Shown: positions 1-15,100 of the stretch, in pieces | How positions within the stretch are numbered: position 1 is the stretch's first letter | Layout of the letters: every line of letters begins with the position of its first letter | Source: Synchiropus splendidus | Taxonomy: Eukaryota > Chordata > Actinopteri > Syngnathiformes > Callionymidae | NCBI RefSeq assembly: GCF_027744825.2 | Contig: NC_071347.1 | Span: 13,825,501 to 13,889,500 of the forward strand | DNA: 64,000 nt | Direction of reading: 5' to 3' | The notes under the pieces: model-generated | What the model was told of the DNA's origin: nothing | The model's input: only the letters and a program-made list of their open reading frames with translations | The model's database searches: none | Position numbers and translations under genes: made by a program

Positions 1-18
1 ATGACATCTGCCACTTAC

Positions 19-127
19 AGTCTCACGCAGAGCTCCGCCTCCACACATTGCTGGCCCACAATGCACTGCACCTCTTCGTAAGTCTTCCCCGTCAAGTGGA
101 TTCCGTTCCATTCCAACACCTGCATTC
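19..127 (-). CDS. pclo: pclo exon: C-terminal half of PDZ domain
   Basis: Reads [20 protein letters not shown] and onward, ending ...ELCVRL, the second half of the Piccolo PDZ domain (human reads [20 protein letters not shown]). The acceptor is CACAG before position 127 and the donor GTAAGT begins at 18. The first two bases complete the Gly codon opened by the upstream exon (VEG). This is the last exon in the window; the C2 domain exons must follow to the left. Confidence 0.9.
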
Positions 128-3100
128 CTGTGGCGGCAGAATTGCAGAGTGGGATTGGCTTATTCCCTCACAATATGTTCCGCTAATTTGATCAATTTTA
201 CGTCAGAATATCAAAGAGGGAGTGACCAAGCTAAAATTGTGTATTCAGAACATTATAACAAGAATGCCATTTTAGCATCAAGGTGTATATGCATGTTCAA
301 AACTTGCTGCAGCGTTGACTTATGTTACAAATACATGCGTTTCACTGTAGACTTCTGCGTGCAAAGCCTGCTGCTGTGACAATAACTGTGTGAATTAATA
401 TCCCTGCATCCCTTTTTTCCTCCTCTTCCCATCCCCCAGTCCATTTTCTTATCACCAGAGGGCAACTCTGCCTCTCAGACCACGTCACAGTATGTTTCTT
501 CCAACTATAAATACACCAGAATAGTCACCAATGTCCATTTTCAAATATGAGAATGTCAGCAATGAAAACTTCCCCTTGGTCTGTGAGAATAGTGCTTAGC
601 ATGTGACCTCAAAAAATGTATTTCAAGCTTTTCAGTCAGCCGGTGTCGCTCTTTTATGGTGCTAAATATAGCATAATGACTAGCACACGCAGTGCTGGGG
701 AGGCTGGCGTGAGATGCTTTCTGCCTTTTTGGATGAAACGTTTTGAGGAATGAGACATGACAGATCACAAGTTGAGAGGAGACGGCAACGTCCCACATCT
801 CGGTCTGGATATCAGCGATAGAGACTCTCTGGGAATGTGATCTCTCAGCTTATACGACAAGCACATGGAAAAGCAATCGAACACTTGAAGAAGCATAAGA
901 AAGTCTTGTCCATTTGCTTACTTTGGAGATTCAGCCTCTGCTTTAATGTTTAGCCTAAATAATTTAGCTCACTCATGTCGAATGAAACAGCGTACCTTCA
1001 ACTATCTTTCCCGTTTGCTCTGCAGCGCCCCCTGCAATCACTTTGGCAATGTAGGCGCCGATCTCTTTTCTGCTCCCAGGTATCTCCTTTCCACCAACCA
1101 CGCGAATCCCAAGACCGTTCCCTGTAGGGTGAAAACAACCTAAGAGTGAATTGACCATGTACTAACTGGAACTTGCGGTTTCTTCATCTTCATACCTGAC
1201 ACACTGGTGTCCTTTGGGTCTCTCTTGAGTTTAACGCAGGCGTGAGGGAAGGCGTAAGGCACCAGTTTCATCTGGGAAACCAAACAAATGAGCATGTCCA
1301 GTCCTGACCACGATAAGACAACACCAGTGATCGTGTTCACCTGTCGTCGGTCTGTAACGTTTCCTCTCTGCGCTTGGCCTTCTCGTGGCTTATCAAACCA
1401 GTCTGTGTCCTCTCTTCTAAGATGGTATGCTAGTTGTAATGAAATAATATTTACAATCATTTTTAGCAATCACAACGCGTACACATCATGTCCCAGAGGC
1501 AACTCACAGTCTCGATTATTCAGTATTTAAACATCCAAGTATCTTAGTTCACAGAAAAGAGTCGGAGCGTTTAGTTCATGCTTTTGAATAAAAGTGTGAG
1601 CACATGCGTGTGTATACATACATTGTTACCGATGCTCAGCGAACCAGTTCTTAATTCTAATATGTAGATCACCTTGAACATGAAGGTTTACATTTATCTT
1701 TTCACCCTATTTATTTATTTTACCTACATCCCAAAATAATGTTCTGTTTTGACATGGTGAGGTGCATTAGTGGGATTTTCAGGGATGAAATACTTTGGCA
1801 TCATAAATGGTTTCTTTGTGATGATTTTCACTGATGCATGTTCAATACTTAATAGTAGTGATGAGGTTTACTGTGTCATGAGGTTTCACGACACACCACT
1901 GATGGGTTGATGAAGTTTCATGAAACAATGAAACACTGTCCTGATTTTCAGTGGCCACCAGACGGCCACTGTAAAATGTTGTCAATGTTGAGTAACTATT
2001 TCAGCGGCATCTAGTGGCGTCTGAAATTTAGGACACAGTTTCATCAACCCAGTGCAATACTGTTTCATGATACATCATCTACACATCCCTACTTAACAGT
2101 ATGGAAATCATTTTAGCGCCTTAATTCACTTCCAATAATAATCTAACGGAACTCTTGTGTATCATCAAAATACAGCAGTAAAAAGACAAAATTAAGAAAG
2201 AAAGAAACAAAACAATTCAATTGAAATATATAACACATCACATATGAAAATATCAAGAGTAAATGAAAACTACAGTTAAAATTCACATGTTTATACCTTT
2301 GCCTATTTGAGGACTGCTTCAGTAATTACATGACCTTTTTATTTAACTACCAATGAAACATAACTTCAAAATAAATGCTAGCAAATGCTATCCATCCATC
2401 TATTAACACATACACTGTATAGTGTAACATTGCACAAAAAGAACTCAGGAAAAGAGGCAAGTGAAATGTTAAATTATAGGAGATTTTGATAACAAATAAT
2501 AATCTCAATCATCGAAATATTTTGTGAACGTTCAGTTAATAACATATTAATGAAAATGAATAGTGAAATTAAAAGTACTATCCTATATTTTCGCTCAATT
2601 TATTTTTTAAATAAATGTAGCACTTCTCAAGTTGTTGGTTTTTTTTTTACACACAAAGTTAAACAATTACGTTCATTTTTGGCATCACATTGAAAAGTCT
2701 GATTGTGAACAAGATGCTGCTCAGTCGAGTGAAGAGCTGATTTACTTTTGACGGAGGAATATGAATACTTGAAATGGGTTGGATAAGCTCACAGAACCAC
2801 GATGACGTGACATCATTCCATAATGGTGTATCACTAGAATTACTACAATGGAATGTAGCTGGGTTTATTTTATTTGTGTCATGGTTTTCATTCCAAAATG
2901 GATCTGGCATGTCAACAACAGATTGGCTAAATGGCATGTAGCGTGTACCATTAAGATGTGGGTCATTCTGAAATGGATCTGCTGTTAACAAAATCAACTA
3001 GAGAAGTGAATCATTCAGTACCATGGTATGGAGGCGCACATTCTCTATGTAACTACATGGCAGTTAAGTGGCTGTCTCACCTTCTATACTCCAGTTTGGG

Positions 3101-6100
3101 CCTCCAGCTGTAGTACAGAGGTATATGTGAATGGCTGTGTGCAATATCTTCTATATTCCAGTAATATATGATCAACAGACTAAACAAACTATAGGGACCA
3201 TACTAATACCAGTGGGTAAGCTTCAGCACATGCACTAACAACACGGGTCACGTTAGATGCATGCTTAAACCATGTGCAGGACTAAAAATATTGAGTAATA
3301 ACTGACCAATGGTCAGTTGAAAAGACAGACATTTTGGGGGAAAATTATTAATAAGTTAATGCAGGGTTGAATCTTAATGTACGATAAACTTATACTGTAA
3401 GATACTCTACCGTGTCTGATACTTTCATGAATGATTCTGGCATCATCTCTGTTCAAAGACAGCATGGACTCACAGATCGCTGCGGGCAGATCAAAACTTT
3501 TACGTGGGTTCAAAACAAATCTACTATAATGGATTTTACATTAAAAAACAAGTTACAAAAACCAGTGCTGTAGCCTTAATTCTTTACAGGCGACACTACG
3601 ATGAAGAGCTTCAATCAGTTAAAGACTAATATTACAAGTGTAATGCTTGGCGTCAACTATAATTTTGGGTGTGTTTCGACCTAATGGAACACTACCATCC
3701 CATTTACAGTGATGAAAGTGGGGTCATTAATCATCAGTCACTAGAAGAAACAAACATCTCACATGGTTAATGGGACATAACAGCGTCAAAGGACACACAG
3801 TAGACATTGAGTCCATTCAACGGAATCATGTTTTGACAAGCATGCAACACAATAAGAAGAAATGAAGACAAACATTTAAAATACTCGGACAACAAATGTC
3901 TCCAAAAGTAAATTTATACAGCAAACATCGCAGATTATGAAAAGGATATGTTCATTTTATGGGTAGTGAACTACAAAAGGGAAACACTTGAAGCCTTTGC
4001 GTCTGATATTCACTTAACTGTACTCTGTGCTATCAAAAATGTATGATAGCCAAAAAAAAAAAAAATCCACTTGGGTCCTTTTTTGCAGTATTGCCCATGT
4101 GATAGTACTATTAATGGAGAATAAATATGGCTGTGATGCTGTTTTGGTGACGTAATTTAAGCATGAACTGGGAATATCAAGGTTTTCTTATGCAAATAAA
4201 TAAAAGAAGTACTGTGTCTTAGGGTGAGGCAGCAGAGAAACCCCTAAAAATATCAAGGTAGGCATGCACACACAATACACAATTAATTTGCAAAAAGGCC
4301 AATCGGCATGCAGGAAAAGGTTATTTGTTCGAGGCTGAATTTACCTTCACTGTCAGACATGGCTCCTTGTAAATCATCCATTATGAATGCAATGTCCCGA
4401 TCGTAGCCACGGGTCCGCGACTCCTCCCTCATATGTTGTTGAACTTCTGGGAGGGAATGGCTAGAGCCAAATTGGTCCCTGGAGTCAGCAGATATTGGTG
4501 GGAGAGGTCCAGCTGAGGCTCTAGCCATACCCATAGGCTGCCCCACTGGGCTCAGAGGACTCTCCTCCTCAGAGTTCTGAGCCACAATGGGGATGCGGCC
4601 TCGGCTTTGGCTGATTGGCAAACTGGTCGGCTTTGCCCTGACCACCCCAGGAGCAAATGCGGCATCCAAAACCTCTCCCTCCGTTTTCAGTCGTAGCGAA
4701 GAGTTGGAAAGGTCTCTTTTCATCGATAGATCCAGGCCGTAGACAGAAGAAGGGCGAGAAGAAGGGCGCGAAGAAGGTCTGGAGCGGCTGCCACTTGGGT
4801 AAGTGCCATCATCTGGTACACTTGCCCTTAAAGGAGATGTCATTCCAAATGACTGACCAAGATTAAGGGATCCAGAAAGGTTAGCCCCAAGTGAGGAGCC
4901 CAGATATTTCTGTTGTTCCGAGAGGTTTTTCCTCAGCCCAAAGGTTATCTCATCCTGGAGTAACCTTGCTCTTGCTGCAAGACTTGTGACAGATGAGGAC
5001 CCTGATCCAATATAACTGGCAAAGTCTGGCTCCAAGTCTCTGCTCTCCTGAATTGGTGAGAATTTAGTGATGGCTTTTGGGTCAATAACAGGCTTTTTGT
5101 TTTTCATCTGTTTTTGGTAGAGCACAGCAGCTGGGAGCTGCTTCGCTGCTTGCTTTTCCAGCGTGAGCCTGCCAATGCTGTATTTTTCACCTTTGGGAAA
5201 GTGACGAAAACTACCATCACTGGGAAGATACTGGGGCAGACTGAGGCCTGATAAATGCTCTAATCCCTCTGTTCCCCGTCTAAACTCTTGCTTGATCTGC
5301 TGTTTCAGTAGTTTTAGCTCATAAGGTTCCTCCATCGTTTCATCTTCTCCTTTACCATATCCCTGAAGACGAGAAGGTCCTAAAAAATCCGCCACCTAAA
5401 GGGAGAATTACTGTATTGTAATTTAAATTTTACACGGTAATGCTTACATTGCATGTGTCACATTTATCTCAGAATAAGATAAATATAGAACATAAAAACA
5501 ACTAGGGAACATTTGGTTGATGGGCTACCAACACAGGAGACTGTGTGTTGAGGCAGGTTGTTTTTCTGGCTATATATATATATATTATGTACAGCTGAGA
5601 AAATTAAAGATAGTAAAGCAACATGATAATTGAGGTAAACAAATATTTTGAATTATTTGAAAAAAAAGATTCATTTATAAGCCGCACTGGTCTCTAAGAT
5701 ATGGATGTAGTGGTGCTGCCTGCACTGTAGAAAGGTCAGTGGTGCACCCGTCTTGAAAATGCATGTGGATCACTTTAAACAAGTTTTGAAAACGGCATCC
5801 AGCATTGAGACTGATTCATCAAACAATGTGATGAAGCTCAATATTTTGGCAGCATGGCGCTCTTTTCCTGTAATAATCCCTATATTAGGACGAGAAAAAA
5901 GTAGCGTCTTATAGTCTGGAAATTACGGTAATCTGCTACAGCCTGCACAATTGTAAGGCATGTCTCATGAATCATAAGCAGTGATAAATGTCAGATCCAA
6001 GAAGATGAGCCAGAAGGTAGAATGTCTGCAGGGAAGTTAATCCACGATAGATCAGTATCAACACGATAATATGTGAACACTAATTAAGACTCAAAGACAG

Positions 6101-9100
6101 AAAATGAATGGCAGTTTACCTCAGCTGTGCGTCTGACATCCGCTGCCCGAAGCAGTCTGTCTGCCTTTGACAGCTCCTTATCAGGTAAATTAAATCCTGA
6201 TCCCAAGCCTGTGTTGCTCAACCCCGATGAAGTCTTGGTCAGCTCCCCAATGTCTTCGATCAGTACATAATTTCTGGCATTGTGGTGGTCAATGTCAGCA
6301 TAAAAGGAATCAGCAGATATACTTGACATGGGACTCGAGGCCATGCTTCTCTCCTCTAACCCTAGCCTCAAATCCAAGTTGCCATACTTGCCTCCTAGGT
6401 GTGCCACACCGTAGCCACTTTCAGAGGATGTCGGGACTATTATCAAAGGTTGGTTGTGTATAACCTCATAGTTAGACTTCGATTCCAATTCAGACAAAGC
6501 TGTTTGTCTCTTGCCCTGTTGCATGAGTAGAGCATGTTGGTAGCTACTGGGCTGCGATTGTGCGTGGGACAGCGCTAGGGTGGACACAGTTTGGTAAGGC
6601 GACACTTGTTGGTGGTATAGTGACTGCTGCTGGTATAAGTTGTCTTGTGTATAGTGGCTAGTGGTTTGGGTTTGGGGAACGTACTGAGCATAGTGGGAAT
6701 AAGGACTGGTTAGAGTGTTGTACTGAGAATCAGCTTCTGTCTGTGGAGGGATAAACTGATCAAACTCAGACTGGGGAGCTGTCCGTGGTCTCTCTAAGCC
6801 ATCACCCCTGGCCTCTCTGATGTTGCTAACTTCACTGTCTGACATATAATCTCTTTCCTCCGCCACTCCCTGGAGATATGCTCGCTCTCTCTTCTCACGC
6901 TCCTTGAGCAAGGCCTCCTTTCGTCGATTGATACCCATCTCAAGGTACCTACACCAATGAGTACGAGGACAAAGGAAAGAGAGCAAAACATTTTTTTTGT
7001 TATCACCAAACAGGTTTTCAACAGGTCAATTTAAACAAACAAAAAAAATGATATTTCAGGTTCTCACACATGAATACCTTTCACTATGTGTGAGTTTGGA
7101 GAGGTCTCAATGAGTGATGTCAAGGCAGCCTTTTAGACCATATGCTATCAAGGTGAGAATGGAATCACGCAGATCAATAATGGTGAAATAAAACAATGTC
7201 ATCATCATTTTTCACTGGTTGAGTTTGTGAAGCAAACTTAAGAAACAGTAACTTTTTCTTCACTTCAAAATCTTACCGGAGTTTGGCATCAATCTCTTTT
7301 TCCTCCTCGTCTAGTTCGGCCTGTTTTTTCCGAAGTTTTGAAGATTCACGTTCCACCAAATCAAGCTCTTTGTCTATGTCTTGCAAAATCTTGGCTCGCG
7401 CCATTGTCGTACTGCGAGCAAGACGACGTCGGGCAGAGTTGGTACTGTAGCCAGATCTTCCAGATAGAGAGTCATCTTCGGGAGGTGGCTCTGGCAGCGT
7501 CCGCTTGACCTTCTTCCCTGTGCCACTGGGAGATCCTCGGCCCTATGATTACAGAGGGACGCACAAAATTAAAATCTCACTGACATTAAGATGAGCATCG
7601 TCCGGCATTTTGACTCACCGAGTAGTCAGCATAATAGCCCCCTACATCAGTGGACGGACTAAGGGATTTAGGATCTGATAGTGACTTCTGACCAGCCTTT
7701 AAAATCCGGGGCGCAGAGGAAAACCTGGTTGGATCTGCTGTTAACATCCTTTGTCCTCCTTGCGACCTCTCCGGTGAAAGCGGTGACACAGCAGTGTAGA
7801 AAATCTTAGATTTGACGTTGTCTTTTGTCAAGTGTGTGCCATAAGCCACATCAATGGGCGAGTGTCTTCTATCTAAATCTGTCTGGCAACTCAGACTACC
7901 CCCTTTCTGTGAATTTTCAGGAGCAGAAATGTGCTTGACAATTTCAACTTTAGTGTCCATCTGGACATTTGGCCGTTTGATGCTTCCTGAGTGATCGGTT
8001 TGCACAGATATTTCGGCCACGGTCTGGATTGCAATGCTTGACACCTTAGAGCCATGTTTGCCTTCATTGCTGTGTTTCCGAGATCTGCGTCGAGCTTTGG
8101 ATGGCGTATCCCATTCATCTTGATCTTCATCATCTGTATGACTAGAACTGTCAACGTTTCTCTTACTCTTCTTTCTTCTTCCCACATGTTGTTTCTCTGT
8201 TGAGTCTTCATCGTCTGTTTGAACTCCACTATCGATTATCTTTCTCCCAGTACCCTGGTCGGCCATCTTTACTAGATTAAACTGGTCCTGGTTTTCCTCA
8301 AGCTGTGTCCCAGTCAGAGGAGCAGATTCATCTTTAACAGGCCAATACTGACCACTGTCTCCCACCCCAGCATACTTGGCAGTCAAAAGACTCTCAGTAG
8401 TTGCAGAAGTACCGTAATGTTCATCTAATTGTCGCTGCAGTTGCAGCTGTAGCTGTTGAATCTGCTGCAACTGTTCTTTCTGCTGGGCATAGGTTTCCTG
8501 CTGAGCCACCATGTGGGCATGGTGTTCTTCTTCTTGCTGGAGAAGAAGCTGCTGCTTAAGCGCCTGGAGCTCTTCAAGCTCCCTTTGAACCATTATCTGC
8601 TCTTGTTCGCGGTAGCGCTGTATCTCCTGTCTTTCCCACTCTAGCTCCTCAGCAAGACAAAGTTGTTTCAGCTTCTCTAGCTCAAGAAACTCCCTTTCCA
8701 TTTGGTACTGGACCATTTTGGTGTTGTCTAGTCCAGGAAATATTGGAGAAGTTGCGAGGGCATCCAGGGAGGCAGCTATTGCTTCAAGGGTGTTGTCAGA
8801 GTACATTTCAGGATAACCTGTTATGATATCAGCCAGCGCAGTGGGTATGAACTCCTTTGGTAGCCCGGTGTCAAAAGGAATGATTTGACCTTGATTTGCG
8901 GATGAAATGAAGCCATATGGATCAAGAGTTGGTTGATTCTGTAATGTTGGGGTTAGGGTCGTACTAAAGATTGAGCCTGGTTGGGTCGTGATTGCGTATG
9001 TAGATGGAATTGGGGTAGCAACAGATGAGTAGACGATTCCATCAGCAGTCCTTAGAACACTTTCAACACTGTGCACTGTTATCTGGGGACATGATGTGCT

Positions 9101-12100
9101 GGTCATCCCAGGGAACGCTCCAGCAGCTTTACTAGTGTAGTCAAGAGCTCTACCTGCATTGATACATAAAAAGATACATATCTTAAGTGTGTGGAGGAAA
9201 GGTTCTGAAATTAGAGCATGCAAGTTTGATTTGATGGCATGCGCCTCTGAAGAAAATCTGGCTAGCAAGATGCAAATCCAAAACACTGAGGAACCACACG
9301 CAGGCACACGCATGCATCTGTTTGAAGAAAAGAAAACAAACAAGCAGCGGATTAATACGGACATCAGAGCATGAACAAGACAGAAGATAGCCAGAAAAAT
9401 AAGGGGATGCAACGCAAACCAAAAGCCTTTGTGGACTGCCTTTTCAAACTATCTGCAACAAAGACAAAATGTTTTCCATACATACCAGCAGAAAGTGTGG
9501 TGCTGGTGAGGTCCATGACACCATCCGGGGAACCACTTAGATGATCAAAGTCCACCTTGGAATCGTACAAAATTCTGGTACCGGAAAGTCCAATTATTGA
9601 TTCCTTTGTACCATTAATTCCCCGACCAGGACTGGCATCTTTGTACTGTTCATCTTTGTAGCTTAAGTGTCCATCAGGCTGAGTCGTGACAGGCGCCTGA
9701 GTTCTGCAGCTTCGAGTAAATGGAAGATTATAAATAACATCACAGCAAACACCTCTTCTGCCTGCTGTGAGATCAATAGGCGTCCCATCGTCCTCAACAA
9801 TGGTGGTCACCACTCCAGGACTTGTTCCAGACAATGCGACCATTGCACTCATTGGTCTGTAATTGGACAAGTCCATGGCTCCTGTTGCCTCCAGTGAAAG
9901 GGCTGATTCAGTATTGCCATTCTGGGCAGATGAGATTGGCATTGTAGCCCCTGAGACAACAGTTCCAAAGGAAAGGTTTATGGGTAAGTCTTGTCCTGAG
10001 GATTCGACAGCTTTTACCAAGGGCTGGACATTGACTGGTTTGTACACAATCTGAGCAAGTGGTTCAAATGGTTTGTAGGTTGTGAGGGATAGGGGTAATG
10101 ATGTAACTGGCCCATGTAAATCCAGTGGTTTCTCCGCAGGAGTATTATTGTATGAAGAGATAGTTGCCGTGCAGGTAACAATAGTTATGCTGTCAGTGAC
10201 TAAAGACAATGTTGTAGCAGGTACGATCTCGGAACTGAGATTCACAATTTCAGGTTGCACCGCTGTAATCTGGCGACCTGTTATATCAGTTGAGACATGT
10301 CTACAGGAATCAGAGGGTGTCAAATCCATGCCTTGTTCTGTCATTTTTACGCCCACCTTCATTGTCCGCAAATCCATAACATCGGCGGGATAAATATTTC
10401 CGTTCTGTTTATGAGCGGGTGATATTTGGTGAATCTCAGGCGTCATGTTCACAGCAACAGTCGGCGGAGGAGGTAGTCTTTCATGGACAACTGAAACTGT
10501 AGTTCTTTGAACCTCTGTAGTGACAACCTGCGTTACCAAACTGGGTGCTTCAGGTGGTTGTCCAGAGGTTGAGAAGGAGGAGGAATACATGTGACTCATA
10601 CTAGACACCACCTTTTCAGATGCTCTAAACGCTTGGCTCTCAATGGATTCCTGTTGAATTTTGGTAATAGTGATTGGTGCCACAGGCACGCGCTTTGGAA
10701 TCTCCCGTGCTTTGGGTGTGGAACCTCTCCTGCTGTATCCATCAGTGGTCATTATTTCAAGAGGATAATCATGATCCGTCGCAAAGTGTTGGTCTTCAGA
10801 AGGAACAGGGCTTGCCCAGTAAGGAGCTTGAATATCCCTTTCAGCAGGCATATTTATGATGTGTGCCGATGGTGGGGGCTGTTGTAGTGTTAAAGATTCT
10901 CTTCTAGTAGCAGAATATGCATCAGTTGTTACCACCTGTGTAGGTATGTCATATTCAGCAGGGCAGGGATAAATCTCACTTGGTGGCCTTACCATAGATG
11001 ATATAGATGTCCTCCTGCTACTTGTATTTTCCTCTGTTGTTATGACTCCAATTGGCATTGTTGGTAATGCATGTGATTCAATTACGGACGAGATAATCAA
11101 AGGCCTTCTTGTTATTTCTGTTGGAGCTTCAGGTTCTGGTTGAACTGCAACCACCTCCAGGGGGGGTGTAGAATATGGCGTGATTGAGGATGGAATCAAA
11201 TTGGATACATTTTGCTCTAAAGGCACAGGCCTAACTGGCTCTGCTGTTTGCGGAAAGTCAACTGGTGTCATCCCAAATGCTACTCCAACACTTGTGGAAG
11301 GAATATGGTGAACCATCACTTCATCTGGTGGTGCATCCATCACTGCCACAGGCTCTATTATTGCAGAATCAAGAGGCTTTTGAGCCACTGGTCGCATCTC
11401 AGTTTTAGTTTCTGAAGTGAACTTGCTAGTTATGAATGTATTTGCAAAATCTGTTGTCACTTGTTCATTCAAAGCTGTATTTTCTTCTTGTTGTTGTTCC
11501 CTGATCCCCATCACTAGAGGCCTCGTAGCAATGACATCAGTAAGAATATCCACATATTGCTGCACATCTTCCTCTTCAACAGCAACATCGTTGCGGTGTG
11601 TAGGTTTAACTGGCTCATGTGGAACTGTATCTTGAGCTTCAGGTGATAGTGGCATTGTTATTCCAACACACTCTTCCTTGGGATGTGGAGCAACAATGGG
11701 AGCTGGTTGTTCAGTTAACAGTGGAGGCACAGCTGCTGGCTTTATTCTCTCTACGTTTTCATATTTTTTCTCTTGCTTAGGTGATGGCTCAGCTTGTTGT
11801 GTTTGTTGCAATGTTATTGGTACGTACGGCTTTTTGATTGTTGGGGGAACACTTTGAGCTTCAATGGGTGCTGCATGAGCAAGTATGGTTTCAGTTTTGC
11901 TGGTGGCAGAAATCGGTGGTTGTGTAGTCGGAGTAAATTTGCTGGCCTGCACCTTTACAGCCATTATTGCAGTTGTTTCCTTGGCTGCTACAGTTTGGAC
12001 AATTGGTGTTGGCGATGACTGCCTGACATTGGGAACTGATGCTCTCCTTACTGCAGCCTGTGCTGTGAAGTCTGAAATGGGGACTTTTTGGTCGAGGATT

Positions 12101-15100
12101 TCTGTTCGCACACCAGATACCTTGGTGGAGGGGATTGATCCTCTTCTCACAGGTGCTTGGACTGTGATGCTCTCAGTTGGAGATCCAGGCTCAGAGGGAA
12201 GAGTAATGACAACATAAGTTTGCAAACACTTTGCATGCCGAGGAGACACAGGTGACTTTGGAGATGTTGCATTCAATTTGGACTCAACTGGTCGTGTCAG
12301 ACTAAGTGAAAGTGCTTTTGGAGGTTCTTTGGCTCTTGGTAAAGTTGCAGCTTTGTTTACAGTGTATGGTGGCTTAATGGTTTCTCCGGGTTTGTGGCTA
12401 AAAACCAGTCCGGCTGGAATCACAATGGGTTTGGGTGGTATGGGTGGAGGAGGTTTAGCAGCGTGAATTGGGCCAGCTGCACTTACAGCAACTTGCTGCT
12501 TTGTTGTTACAGCGTTTGACCCTGATGTAAGTGATGGAGGTTTTGGATAAACAGCTGGTTTGGCTGGGGATGCCACTGATGCATCAGAAACCTTCATTCC
12601 TGCTTCAGGTTTGTTGTAAATTACTGAAGGGGGTCCAACTGAAGTCTTTGCTATTTGAGCTGCTTTAGTAGGCGCATCACTGGTAGCAACAGGGGCAGGT
12701 TTACTGACTGGGGGTTGAGTAGCCGTGGAATACGTTGATTGTTCCTCTTGTGAACTTTGTCCAACATGAGGTAGAGTTTCAACACTGGATACTATGATTA
12801 CAACATGGCCTTGTCTAGTCGGAGTCACCAACTGCGGCGCAGCCACGAGATCTGACTGTTTATTGTCCATTCTGGGTTGAATATCTACAAATACTGAGCG
12901 CATCTGCTGGTTCGCCACTTTTGCAGCAGATGTGGTTGTTGGTGAAATGTGTTGACTTTGCACAAGTGCTTGTTCCTTAGTAGGCTCAGGCAATGACACT
13001 GAAGTTGAACGTGGTGGAGGAGGAGGCGGAACTTTCTTTTTAATGATTGTAGTGGAAGCTGGAGCAGTTTCCACTTGGACGTCCGATGGAGTCATTGATG
13101 GGGCTGTGGGTTGGACAGGAACTGAATGCACCACTTTGGGTTGGGCACGAAGCTGTTTAGTTATTAGTGTGGACACGGGAATTTGAGCAGAAATGGGAGA
13201 TGTAGTTGAAACAAGGTCAGGCATCTGCACTATAATTGGCCCAGGGCTTGTAGCCGCAGGGGCAGATTGTGTGAGGGAACCTGCAGGTTCTGCAGGAGGA
13301 GGGACACTTGCAACAGATGTTGAGATTCTTTGGTGTGTTGACTGAGTTGAGATGACAGTGGGTGCCGGACTTGGTGCTGAAACTTGTATCACTGCTGGAG
13401 TTGAACTGGGCATTTGGGATTGAGAGGAAACCAAATCAGGCATTTGTACATGAGGCTGCACAGGTACAACTGATTTTCTTTCAATTGTACGAATTGGATC
13501 CTCCTGCACTGCGGATGGTTGAGGTTTGGAGGGCTCATACACAACATCTGGTATGGTCACCACAACTGAGGTTGGACTGAAAGATTCTGGCTCTTCCGTT
13601 ATCGGCACAACAGCACCTTCAGTGGATGCCAACATTTCTGATGGGATTTGACTTGTTAAAGAACTTGGTAGCGTAGGTGTAGACAGAGGAGTTGAATCTG
13701 ATGACAGCGGTGTTTGGGCAGGGAAAGAAGACGATGAAGTGGCATTCGAGGCCAAGCTTGAATCTGGAGTGGCAGGAGACGTTGGTGGTGATGCTGGTGA
13801 CACTGGGGAAGGTGTATTAGTAAGCTCAGGCGCAGATATCGGTGTCGGAATGGGTTTTGGTTCTGGAATTTCACATACCACAGATATTGGTTCAAAGTCA
13901 GTGCTTTTATTTGATGGTTCCTCCTTGGTTTCAGAATCATCGCTGGGTGTAATATCCGAGGAAACACCTACACCATACTCATCTGCAAGACTATCATCCT
14001 CTTCCTCCCCTGATGAACACTGGGTGATTTTAAGGTCTGGTATGGGAAACAGAGCCTTCATAAGTGCAGGATCTTGAGGAACCATTGGCCTAACAAAGCC
14101 TATAGATCCGCTATGCGTAGTGGGCAACACATAGACATCGGGACGTTTGGGAGGTTCCGAAGGTCGTGGGGGAGCTGGTCGTTTCTTTTTCTTAATCTGC
14201 ATTTCACTGGATGCCTCAGTGCCATTAGGAGAGTCCCTTTCCTCTGTAGGCATTACCACAACACAGCTCTCAGCCACCATTTGGGGACCCGAAGAGGTGG
14301 AATCCAACGCTGTCTTTGCTTCCTGAAATTCTTGTTCGATCATCATTAATTCTTTCTTCTTTTGCATCATCTCCTCATAAACCTCTTCTGGGGAACGTAG
14401 TTTTTTCAGATGGTCAGCTGCAGAGTCCTGTTTGAAAGCATCATCTTGAAATTCCTGCGTGTGTTCTGTCTCCTCCACAAGTGACTCATAAAGGTAGTCT
14501 TCAATGGTCATTCCTCCATATAGCGGCTCAATATCTGGAGGGCTTTCACCTGGAATGGCTTTTGACTTCTGTATGATTTCCTCATATGTCTCCTCAGCAC
14601 TTTTCAATGACTTTTTAGACACACTTTCGGACTCAGTTTTGGAAATATTGAAGGGTATAACTGTGGGTGACGGTTTCCGCCCTCGCTGAACTGCTTGCCG
14701 GACATCAGGCTCTGATTCTATACTGGCTGAAAATTCAGAGCCAGATGTTTTTGTAGTGTCATCCATCACCATAACCTCTTTCAAGTCCTCCGTGGAAGAA
14801 TAGTTTTCGTTTGAAGAAAAGGGTTGAGCATATGTTGGTCTTTCACTCTTTTTTGGTTTCTCTTCATCCCTCATCCTCTCATCTTCTGACGAGTCTTCTA
14901 TGGTAGGTAGGGGCTGTGTTTGTTGTCTGTGTTTGCCTTTGCGGTACTGTTTGTCTCCACTGACTTTTTTATGACTGGGACTGCTATCACTGTCCTCCTC
15001 CAGCGATGACGCGGATGTTGGAGATGATCGTGGTGTAAAGCTGGATACATGAACACTTGATGACCCCTTTGATAGGGATTCTGTGATGCTCTCTACTTCT

